From contig DCNF01000003.1 in assembly GCA_002322035.1 (NCBI GenBank), positions 28,974 to 34,019 of the forward strand: 5,046 nt of DNA, read 5' to 3'. A program made the position numbers and the translations under genes. The stretch comes from Geobacter sp. UBA1603 (GTDB lineage Bacteria; Desulfobacterota; Desulfuromonadia; Geobacterales; Pseudopelobacteraceae). Shown here piece by piece: positions 1 to 4,522 of the stretch (positions within the stretch are counted from its first letter, which is position 1; each line of letters begins with the position of its first letter). A model generated the notes under the pieces. It did not search any database, had not been told where the DNA came from, and saw only the letters and a list, made by a program, of their open reading frames with translations.

Positions 1-441
1 GACTGCAAGAAACTGGGGCTGTCGATTCACGGCGCCTTCATCATGGGGCTGCCGGGTGAAACCCGGGAAACCATCCGGGAAACCATCGAATTTGCCAAGA
101 TGCTTGATCTCAATTCAATCCAGGCTTCGCTTGCGTCACCCTATCCCGGTACCGAGTTCTATGAATTGAGCAAGGAAAAGGGGTGGATCGCCTCCGACGA
201 TTTTATCGACGATACCGGTCACCAGAAGTGCGTGATCAATTACCCGCATCTTTCCAATGCTGAAATTTTCAATTCTGTCGAAGAATTTTACAACAAGTTC
301 TACTTCCGTCCCCGGTACATCCTGCGCAGCATCGGCCGGATGATCGTCGATGGCGAGGAACGCACCAAGTTGCTGAAAGAGGGGCGACAGTATCTGGATT
401 ATATGCGTAAACGCAAGGGAGGCGGCCCGGACTGTTCATGA
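1..441 (+). CDS. hpnJ: Hopanoid-associated radical SAM protein HpnJ, C-terminal part (5' end outside window)
   Basis: The frame is open from base 1, so this is the last 146 codons of a gene that begins upstream; the Met at base 43 is internal. Visible are the radical SAM barrel motif GLPGET (about residues 16-21 of the fragment), a helix rich in ETIxF-type repeats, and a PYPGTEFY motif. All are typical of the C-terminal half of B12-binding-domain radical SAM proteins. The CxxxCxxC cluster motif and the B12 domain would lie upstream and cannot be checked. In hopanoid producers HpnJ is reported to convert the glucosamine head group of bacteriohopanetetrol to the cyclitol ether. The specific HpnJ call, rather than a generic radical SAM enzyme, rests mainly on its overlap with hpnK: the ATGA at 438-441 holds the hpnK start and the hpnJ stop. 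Confidence 0.82.
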   Translation, partial: DCKKLGLSIHGAFIMGLPGETRETIRETIEFAKMLDLNSIQASLASPYPGTEFYELSKEKGWIASDDFIDDTGHQKCVINYPHLSNAEIFNSVEEFYNKFYFRPRYILRSIGRMIVDGEERTKLLKEGRQYLDYMRKRKGGGPDCS

Positions 442-1301
442 AGCGCCAGGTTATTGTCACATCCGACGATTTTGGCCTTTCTGCCGGGGTTAATCGGGCG
501 GTTGAAAAGGCCTGGCGCGATGGTGTCCTGACCTGCGCCTCGATCATGCCGGGTGCAGAGGCGTTTGATGATGCGGTAGAGGTTGCCCTCCGGAATCCGG
601 GCCTGCAGATCGGGCTTCACCTAACTCTGGTACAGGGGCGGGCGGTGTTGCCGGCAGCAGAACTGGCCGGCCTGACCGATCGCGACGGTAACTTCCCGGA
701 CGATCCGGTTGCGGCCGGGATGCGCTATTTCTTTGATGCGGGGCTGCGGGGCCCCCTTCGCCGGGAGATCGAGGCGCAGATTGTCCGCGTTAAAGAGGCC
801 GGCCTGGATTTGAGCCATATCGACGGCCACCTGAATATTAACCTGCACCCGACAGTATTCGGCATCCTTTCCGAACTGATGCCTCGCCATGGCATCAGCA
901 CCTTTCGGCTTTCGCGTGAGCGGCTTCTGCATAACCTGTCCCACGACCGGGAGCGGATTGCCGGGAAAGCGGTGGAGCGGGTGATCTTTGGTGCGCTGTC
1001 GCGCCATGCCGCTCGCGAACTGAAGCTCCGGTCGATCATGGCGGCCGACGAAGTCAAGGGAGTTCTTAACTCAGGCCGCATGACCGAGGCCTATGTTCTG
1101 GCGATTCTGCCCGGCCTGGGAAAAGGAACATCGGAGCTTTATTTTCATCCCGGTATCCTGCCGGATGCAGAAATCACGAGGCGGATGCCGGATTACCGTC
1201 ATGAAGCAGAGCTGGCCGCCATTACCAGCCCGGCAGTCAGGCACCGCCTGAACGAACTCGATATCCGCCTTGTAAATTACAGGGGAGAGGTCAAATGCTG
1301 A
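438..1301 (+). CDS. hpnK: Hopanoid biosynthesis protein HpnK, ChbG/YdjC-family deacetylase
   Basis: This 287-residue protein has the YdjC/ChbG carbohydrate deacetylase fold signatures. These are SDDFG at residues 9-13 (D11 a probable metal ligand), GLHLTL at 59-64 (H61 ligand), HIDGH at 127-131 (H127 ligand, H131) followed by NxHP at 135-138, and YFHPG at 235-239 near the end. D-H-H metal binding is known for the YdjC family; which residues act here is inferred by motif. There is no signal peptide or membrane segment, so it should be cytosolic. In hopanoid pathways HpnK is reported to deacetylate N-acetylglucosaminyl-bacteriohopanetetrol made by HpnI, giving the glucosamine form used by HpnJ. 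The ATG overlaps the hpnJ stop by 4 bases and the end overlaps the next gene by 7, so translation is probably coupled. Length is normal for the family. A chitooligosaccharide deacetylase of other specificity is the main alternative. Confidence 0.87.
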   Translation: MKRQVIVTSDDFGLSAGVNRAVEKAWRDGVLTCASIMPGAEAFDDAVEVALRNPGLQIGLHLTLVQGRAVLPAAELAGLTDRDGNFPDDPVAAGMRYFFDAGLRGPLRREIEAQIVRVKEAGLDLSHIDGHLNINLHPTVFGILSELMPRHGISTFRLSRERLLHNLSHDRERIAGKAVERVIFGALSRHAARELKLRSIMAADEVKGVLNSGRMTEAYVLAILPGLGKGTSELYFHPGILPDAEITRRMPDYRHEAELAAITSPAVRHRLNELDIRLVNYRGEVKC

Positions 1302-1675
1302 AGACGCTGCTTGTCATGCTGGTTGCCATAACATCCGGAGCTGTCGGCGATATTTTCCTGACCCAGGGGATGAAGAGTTTTGGTGACATCTCGGCCATGG
1401 GGTTCAAGCAGATCGTTGCCACGATCTTCAAGGCGCTGACCAACTGGCGCCTGATTCTGGGAACCGCCATGCAGGCGGTCTATTTCGGGCTCTGGCTGGC
1501 GGTCCTTTCCTGGGAGGATCTGTCGGTGGCGCTGCCGCTGCAGGCTTTGAGCTATATCGTCGTTGCCTTTCTGGCCCAGTGGTTTCTGGGTGAGACAGTC
1601 AGCCCGATGCGCTGGGGAGGGATCTGCCTGATCTGCGTCGGGGTTGCGCTGGTGACCCGCAGCAGCGTCGGATAG
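1295..1675 (+). CDS. Small EamA/DMT-superfamily membrane protein, four helices
   Basis: A 126-residue, very hydrophobic protein with about four transmembrane segments (roughly residues 4-24, 51-71, 76-98 and 105-121). That is half of a usual ten-helix EamA permease and about the size of EmrE or ArnE/ArnF. The LGE motif (98-100) followed by RWxGxxLIxxGVxLV (106-120) is the typical end of an EamA repeat. The start at 1295 follows a strong AGGGGAGAGG and overlaps the hpnK end by 7 bases, so it belongs to the hopanoid operon. Small DMT proteins act as dimers that export drugs or flip lipid-linked sugars such as aminoarabinose-undecaprenyl phosphate. By context this one could move an aminosugar donor or hopanoid intermediate, but that is inference. 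It is not HpnL, which is a longer, unrelated membrane protein. The substrate is unknown. Confidence 0.82.
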   Translation: MLKTLLVMLVAITSGAVGDIFLTQGMKSFGDISAMGFKQIVATIFKALTNWRLILGTAMQAVYFGLWLAVLSWEDLSVALPLQALSYIVVAFLAQWFLGETVSPMRWGGICLICVGVALVTRSSVG

Positions 1676-1689
1676 GCCTGGCGCAGGTT

Positions 1690-1701
1690 CCGGCATGCCG
1701 G
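1690..1701. repeat. 12-base perfect palindrome in the proC leader
   Basis: CCGGCATGCCGG is fully self-complementary and lies 14 bases after the stop of the EamA-like gene and 52 bases before the proC start. It has only a 4-bp stem around CATG if folded as RNA and no T-run, so it is not an intrinsic terminator. It may be a protein-binding site or chance in GC-rich DNA. Confidence 0.35.
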
Positions 1702-1740
1702 TCCGGATCTGGTGTTATCTTTAGTCGCAAGAGCTTCCTC

Positions 1741-1747
1741 AAGGGGG
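1741..1747 (+). promoter_or_regulatory. Ribosome binding site that fixes the proC start
   Basis: AAGGGGG lies 6 bases before the ATG at 1754. It supports that start over the in-frame GTG at 1712, which has no comparable site and would add 14 residues before the Rossmann motif. Confidence 0.6.
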
Positions 1748-1753
1748 ATAGGT

Positions 1754-2566
1754 ATGCTGAATATCAGAAAGATTGCGTTCATTGGTGGCGGAAATATGGC
1801 CGAGGCCATTATCCGCAGACTCCTGCAGCAGGATGTGGGTGTCGGCATTGCCGTGGCAGATGTGGTTCCCGCCCGCCGGGAAGAGCTGTCGCGCCTGTTC
1901 CCCGGGCTGCTGGTTCTTGCCGATGCCGCTGAAGCTGCCGCCTGGGGTGAGGTGGTGGTGCTGGCGGTCAAACCGCAGCAGGCAGCAGGAGTGCTTGATG
2001 CCATCGAGACCGCCGTGGGTGACGCGAAGCTGGTGGTTTCGGTTATGGCCGGCATTCCGACCACGACAATCGAAGCGGCACTGTTGCCCGGTTGCCGCGT
2101 GGTGCGGGCCATGCCCAATACACCGGCCCTGGTTGGAGCAGGGGCTACGGCTGTCTGTCAGGGCCGGAAAGCAAGTCCTGCCGACCTTGATCTGGTTCGG
2201 CAGATCTTTGCCATGACCGGCGTTGCCGTTGTCGTCGATGAGAAGCAGATGGATGCGGTGACAGGCCTGTCCGGCAGCGGTCCGGCCTATGTATTTACCT
2301 TCATTGAAGCCCTGGCTGATGCGGGTGTCAAAACCGGGCTGTCCCGGGAGGTGGCAACCCGCCTTGCGGTTCAGACGGTCCTCGGAGCGGCCCTGATGGC
2401 ATCAGAAACCGGTGAGCACACGGCCCTCTTGCGAGAGCGTGTCACATCTCCCGGCGGCACGACGAGTGCCGGTTTGCATGCGCTCGAGAATGGCGGATTC
2501 CGAGGAACCGTCATCAATGCTGTTGAAGCCGCCTGCCAGCGGTCACGGGAGCTCGCAGCAAAGTAG
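1754..2566 (+). CDS. proC: Pyrroline-5-carboxylate reductase
   Basis: This enzyme catalyses the last step of proline synthesis, NAD(P)H-dependent reduction of 1-pyrroline-5-carboxylate to proline, in the cytosol. The 270-residue length is typical. Residues 8-19 (AFIGGGNMAEAI) form the N-terminal Rossmann dinucleotide loop. AVKPQ at 71-75 and VRAMPNTPALVGAG at 117-130 are the conserved central motifs. GLSGSGPAYVF at 171-181 and RVTSPGGTTSAGL at 229-241 are the dimerisation and substrate-binding signature of the C-terminal domain. All key motifs are intact. I chose the ATG at 1754 because of its ribosome binding site and because it places the Rossmann strand near the N-terminus as in the family. 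It follows the EamA-like gene by 78 bases with no terminator between, so it may be the last gene of the hpn transcript; an own promoter was not recognised. It has no evident functional link to hopanoids. Confidence 0.96.
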   Translation: MLNIRKIAFIGGGNMAEAIIRRLLQQDVGVGIAVADVVPARREELSRLFPGLLVLADAAEAAAWGEVVVLAVKPQQAAGVLDAIETAVGDAKLVVSVMAGIPTTTIEAALLPGCRVVRAMPNTPALVGAGATAVCQGRKASPADLDLVRQIFAMTGVAVVVDEKQMDAVTGLSGSGPAYVFTFIEALADAGVKTGLSREVATRLAVQTVLGAALMASETGEHTALLRERVTSPGGTTSAGLHALENGGFRGTVINAVEAACQRSRELAAK

Positions 2567-2581
2567 ACGGAACCGCGCAGA

Positions 2582-2627
2582 AGAAAAAACGAAAGGCCCG
2601 CTTTTTCGCGGGCCTTCTCTTTTTTCT
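2582..2627. terminator. Strong intrinsic terminator after proC, nearly symmetrical
   Basis: A 9-bp GC-rich stem, AAGGCCCGC (2593-2601) with GCGGGCCTT (2608-2616), closes a TTTTTC loop and is followed by CTC then a six-T run. Outside it, AGAAAAAA (2582-2589) is the complement of TTTTTTCT (2620-2627). A T-run therefore follows the hairpin on either strand, and it could stop transcription in both directions. It starts 15 bases after the proC stop and ends the hpn-proC unit. Confidence 0.93.
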
Positions 2628-2651
2628 GGTATCCCATACTTGGTTGGGTCT

Positions 2652-2675
2652 ACGGCTTTCAAGCCGTTGTTTTTA
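2652..2675 (+). terminator. Second, weaker hairpin terminator
   Basis: ACGGCT (2652-2657) pairs with AGCCGT (2662-2667) around a TTCA tetraloop, followed by TGTTTTTA. It lies 25 bases beyond the main proC terminator and probably acts as a backup in the same direction. Confidence 0.6.
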
Positions 2676-2732
2676 CTCCGTATGGTGTTTTCAAGCCAGG
2701 TGGATTCGTGTCTTCGATAGTGCCCTCCCGTG

Positions 2733-2795
2733 TCTGGCGTTCTCCTGCGTTTCCTTCTTTGCTGCTGCGTTACTTCTTTCCTGCGTCCTTCCTTG
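2733..2795. repeat. Degenerate pyrimidine-rich tandem repeat with CTGCGT core
   Basis: CTGCGT occurs at 2745, 2764 and 2781 (steps of 19 and 17 bases), each followed by a C/T-rich stretch such as TTCCTTCTTT, TACTTCTTT or CCTTCCTT. A related CTGGCGTTCT lies at 2734. Read on the - strand this is a purine-rich series of ACGCAG units with AAAGAAG-like spacers. It resembles the dispersed purine-rich ACGCAAAG-type intergenic repeats I recall from delta-proteobacterial genomes; that link is inference. The units are too short and variable for a CRISPR. Confidence 0.45.
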
Positions 2796-2824
2796 TTGAT
2801 GTTCTGCTCGGTAGCGCTTACCTT

Positions 2825-2839
2825 GATTACACAATAATC
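2825..2839. repeat. Small inverted repeat upstream of the carbonic anhydrase promoter
   Basis: GATTA (2825-2829) and TAATC (2835-2839) are exact inverted arms around CACAA. The spacing fits one helical turn and the site lies about 50-65 bases before the candidate -10 box, a typical activator position. The arms are short and it could be chance. Confidence 0.3.
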
Positions 2840-2850
2840 CTTCCCACCAC

Positions 2851-2878
2851 AAAAAACAGTCTGTTTTTTATTTTTTTA
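2851..2878. repeat. AT-rich perfect palindrome with T-tract
   Basis: AAAAAACAG (2851-2859) and CTGTTTTTT (2861-2869) are perfect 9-base inverted arms around a single T, followed by ATTTTTTTA. It could be a weak terminator for transcripts entering from the left, or an A-tract/UP-like element just upstream of the carbonic anhydrase promoter. The weak A-T stem makes the second more likely. Confidence 0.45.
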
Positions 2879-2895
2879 TCCGTGTAACATATAAA
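2867..2895 (+). promoter_or_regulatory. Candidate promoter of the carbonic anhydrase gene
   Basis: TATAAA at 2890-2895 is a good -10 box. The hexamer 17 bases upstream, TTTATT (2867-2872), matches the -35 consensus poorly, but it sits in T-rich DNA that could act as an UP-type element. Transcription would start near 2902, leaving a leader of about 52 bases. Confidence 0.35.
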
Positions 2896-2953
2896 ATTCA
2901 AAATCTACGGCATGACGCTGCCACCACAGCCTGACCACTGACCGGAGGCGACC

Positions 2954-3562
2954 ATGATCAGCAAGCTCATTGATGGCAACCGGCGTTTCGTATCCGATGT
3001 GTTCGATCGCGAGCGGGATTACTTTGCCGAACTGGCCAAGCACCAGCGTCCCACGGTGCTCTGGATCGGCTGCTCCGATTCGCGCGTGCCGGTCAACACC
3101 ATTACCCAGACCAAGCCGGGTGAGATATTTGTCCACCGCAATGTCGCAAATATCGTTGCCACCAATGACTGGAACCTCTCCGCTGTCCTTGAATTTTCCA
3201 TCAACCATCTGAAGATCCCCGACATCGTCATCTGTGGCCATTACGGCTGCGGCGGCATCGCTGCCCTTGACGAAACCAATGACGATGACCGCTATATCCC
3301 GATCTGGCTCAACAACGCCTACAAAGCCCGTGAAAGGGTTGACGAAAAGCTGACCGGGCTGCACTTCCAGATTACCGATGAGCAGCGCAGCAACCTGATC
3401 GTCGAGGAAAACGTCCGGCTGCAGTTGGAGCATCTGCTCGATTATCCCTTTGTCAAGACCGCCATGCGCCTGGGAAAACTTGCCGTGCATGGATGGGTCT
3501 ACGACATGTCATCCGGCGATATCAGAGTGGTCCAGCGCAACGAGATAGCCTGCCGCGACTAG
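2954..3562 (+). CDS. can: Beta-class carbonic anhydrase
   Basis: A zinc enzyme for reversible hydration of CO2 to bicarbonate in the cytosol, probably supplying bicarbonate to carboxylases or balancing pH. The 202-residue length is normal for the class. All hallmark motifs are intact: CSDSR at 40-44 (zinc ligand C40, catalytic dyad D42-R44), HRNVAN at 61-66, and GHYGCGG at 95-101 (zinc ligands H96 and C99). The C-terminal VHGWVYD (178-184) also matches the E. coli Can/CynT type. There is no signal peptide, so it should be cytoplasmic. The start is supported by GGAGG at 2944-2948, 5 bases before the ATG. It appears to be a single-gene unit, with a long upstream non-coding region and a hairpin terminator 22 bases after the stop. 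The symbol follows E. coli can and is by family rather than proven orthology. Confidence 0.95.
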   Translation: MISKLIDGNRRFVSDVFDRERDYFAELAKHQRPTVLWIGCSDSRVPVNTITQTKPGEIFVHRNVANIVATNDWNLSAVLEFSINHLKIPDIVICGHYGCGGIAALDETNDDDRYIPIWLNNAYKARERVDEKLTGLHFQITDEQRSNLIVEENVRLQLEHLLDYPFVKTAMRLGKLAVHGWVYDMSSGDIRVVQRNEIACRD

Positions 3563-3583
3563 CAGTTCCGCACCGGCAACAGA

Positions 3584-3621
3584 AACGAGGCGCTCCCGTC
3601 TGGGAACGCCTCGTTCTTTTT
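3584..3621. terminator. Intrinsic terminator between convergent genes
   Basis: AACGAGGCG (3584-3592) pairs with CGCCTCGTT (3607-3615). After a one-base mismatch the stem continues with TCCC (3594-3597) and GGGA (3602-3605) around a GTCT loop. A five-T run (3617-3621) follows on the + strand, so it ends the carbonic anhydrase transcript. On the - strand the tail is only TTTCTG, so it would be a weaker stop for slyD, whose coding end lies 24 bases away. Confidence 0.9.
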
Positions 3622-3644
3622 GATGGTGCAGCATGTAGCGGTGG

Positions 3645-4166
3645 CTACAGGATCTCCACCAGGGTCACCTCGAAGGTCAGATCCTCTCCGGCCAGGGGGT
3701 GATTAGAGTCGAACGTGACGCTGTCAGGTTTTACTTCGACGACGCATACTCCTAACTCCTCGTCGTCCTCATTGGTCAATACCAGTTCATCGCCGACCTC
3801 CGGCTGCAGATCAGCCGGCATATCGCTGCGCGGTACATCGAACACCTTTTCAGGGTCATACTCGCCGAATGCATCCGCTGCCGGGATGATGACCTTTTTC
3901 GTCTCGCCCGGTGCCATGCCGACCAGCGCATCGTCGATCTGTGAGAACAGTGCATGATCGCCGATCGTCAACTCCATCGGTCCTGCGGCGTGCCCGCCGC
4001 AGCCGCAGTCATCCTCGCTGCAGTCGCCCGATTCGCACTGTTCATCGTCGCACCCGCAGTCATCATCCGCCAGGTCGCTTTCAAACGTCGAATCGAACAC
4101 CGTGCCGTCTTCCAGGAGTCCGCGATAGTCAATCTTTACCTTGCTGCCCTGTTGTGCCTGTGCCAT
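3645..4166 (-). CDS. slyD: SlyD-type FKBP peptidyl-prolyl isomerase with an acidic Cys-rich insertion
   Basis: This 173-residue cytosolic prolyl isomerase/chaperone has the SlyD layout. The FKBP start is IDYRGLLEDGTVFDST (12-27; Y14, F24, D25 at active-site positions). The LFSQIDDALVGM segment (73-84) matches the LISGLETAL region of E. coli SlyD. An insert-in-flap chaperone domain follows from about AFGEYD (99-104) to about residue 150. SNHPLAGEDLTFEVTLVEI (154-172) is the SlyD-type end. Two things are odd. The protein stops right there, without the His/Cys-rich metal-binding tail of E. coli SlyD. And residues 34-59 form an Asp/Glu-rich insertion with C37, C39, C44, C49, C54, C56 and H59. A metal-related role (Ni, Zn) is inference from this composition. 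The start is backed by AGAAGGG about 8 bases upstream. It is divergent from slyX, a pairing also found in E. coli. Confidence 0.93.
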   Translation of the reverse strand: MAQAQQGSKVKIDYRGLLEDGTVFDSTFESDLADDDCGCDDEQCESGDCSEDDCGCGGHAAGPMELTIGDHALFSQIDDALVGMAPGETKKVIIPAADAFGEYDPEKVFDVPRSDMPADLQPEVGDELVLTNEDDEELGVCVVEVKPDSVTFDSNHPLAGEDLTFEVTLVEIL

Positions 4167-4187
4167 TGTAGTACCCTTCTTTCTGAA

Positions 4188-4193
4188 ATTGTA
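4188..4193 (-). promoter_or_regulatory. Candidate -10 box of slyD
   Basis: On the - strand TACAAT lies 21 bases upstream of the slyD start and matches TATAAT at five of six positions. The hexamer 17 bases further up (TGTATT) is a poor -35, so an activator or a different start is possible. The inverted repeat at 4199-4221 lies just upstream, over the spacer and -35 position. Confidence 0.33.
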
Positions 4194-4198
4194 TTTTC

Positions 4199-4221
4199 AC
4201 AGGTTACGGGAATACACCTGT
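4199..4221. repeat. Inverted repeat in the slyD-slyX divergent promoter region
   Basis: ACAGGT (4199-4204) and ACCTGT (4216-4221) are exact inverted arms separated by 11 bases, about 17 bases centre to centre. The position in the 94-base gap between two divergent genes suits an operator that could serve both. The adjoining CCTGTCCCTGTCC shows a direct repetition of CCTGTC. No regulator family is recognised. Confidence 0.4.
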
Positions 4222-4260
4222 CCCTGTCCATAACAAAAATACTGCGGAGGGAGCAGAACC

Positions 4261-4464
4261 ATGGAAGATCGGATCACCGGCCTTGAAATACGATTTATGG
4301 ATCAGCAGAACACCATTGAGGAGCTGAATTCAATCGTCACCCGCCAGGAGTTGGTCATCGAACGCCTTGAACGGGATGTTGCACTCCTCGCCGAGCTCTG
4401 CCGGACTCTGTCTCCCTCGATCAACCGGACTGCCGATGAGGAGGAACCGCCTCCCCACTACTGA
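4261..4464 (+). CDS. slyX: SlyX family protein
   Basis: A 67-residue protein of the SlyX family (function unknown). Almost all of residues 1-52 form a heptad-patterned coiled coil (MEDRITGLEIRFMDQQ..TIEELN..V..QE..IERLERDV..L). The acidic, proline-rich end DEEEPPPHY is the family's C-terminal hallmark. The length is normal, and it should be cytosolic. GGAGGGAG (4246-4253) lies 7 bases before the ATG. It is divergent from slyD and its stop overlaps the -35 box of the next promoter. In E. coli slyX also neighbours slyD, but no biochemical role is established, so the link to SlyD is by location only. Confidence 0.9.
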   Translation: MEDRITGLEIRFMDQQNTIEELNSIVTRQELVIERLERDVALLAELCRTLSPSINRTADEEEPPPHY

Positions 4465-4489
4465 CAGATAACACCGTATCTGCTATAGT
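4461..4489 (+). promoter_or_regulatory. Sigma70-type promoter of yceH with an inverted repeat in the spacer
   Basis: CTGACA (4461-4466) and TATAGT (4484-4489) are separated by exactly 17 bases, and TG at 4481-4482 gives an extended -10 box. Each box differs from consensus at one position. The predicted start is near 4496, about 27 bases before the yceH ATG. The spacer contains CAGATA-N6-TATCTG (4465-4482), an inverted repeat that fills the space between the boxes and may be an operator. The -35 box overlaps the slyX stop codon. Confidence 0.75.
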
Positions 4490-4522
4490 CGCTCGTATTA
4501 AATCGGAACGGAGGGATCAGAC

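Larger units (their letters stand above)
2628..2953. other. Intergenic region between proC and the carbonic anhydrase gene
   Basis: About 325 bases with no convincing gene on either strand: no open frame here has both a ribosome binding site and recognisable protein character. In order it holds a second hairpin terminator (2652-2675), a pyrimidine-rich stretch with CTGCGT-based degenerate repeats (2733-2795), a GATTA/TAATC inverted repeat (2825-2839), an AT-rich palindrome with a T-tract (2851-2878) and a candidate promoter (to 2895). The C/T-rich and then AT-rich composition differs from the GC-rich genes on both sides. Confidence 0.7.

Noticed and set aside
1712..1753. GTG start extending proC by 14 residues
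   Set aside because: It has no ribosome binding site, while AAGGGGG sits 6 bases before the ATG at 1754, and the shorter protein matches the family length of about 270 with the Rossmann strand at the N-terminus.
1552..2118. Long open frame on the - strand across the EamA-like gene and proC
   Set aside because: It lies opposite two well-supported genes, has low-complexity Ser/Thr/Ala-rich translation and no recognisable motif; it is a by-product of GC-rich codon use.
2735..2749. Possible sigma54 promoter (TGGC...TGC)
   Set aside because: The GG and GC elements are 9 bases apart instead of the required 10, and the stretch is part of the repeated CTGCGT pattern.
2745..2795. CRISPR-like repeat array
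   Set aside because: The repeated core is only 6 bases, spacers are shorter than 15 bases and themselves similar, and there are no cas genes.
2810..2822. LacI-type operator GGTAGCGCTTACC
   Set aside because: One base is missing for a symmetrical GGTAAGCGCTTACC, so the dyad is broken, and no regulator gene is nearby.
2876..3490. Open frame of about 200 codons on the - strand opposite the carbonic anhydrase
   Set aside because: The + strand frame has all carbonic anhydrase motifs; the antisense frame has no family features and no ribosome binding site.
4465..4482. CAGATA-N6-TATCTG as a slyX terminator hairpin
   Set aside because: The stem is AT-rich, only 6 bp, and no T-run follows; its exact position between -35 and -10 boxes fits an operator better.
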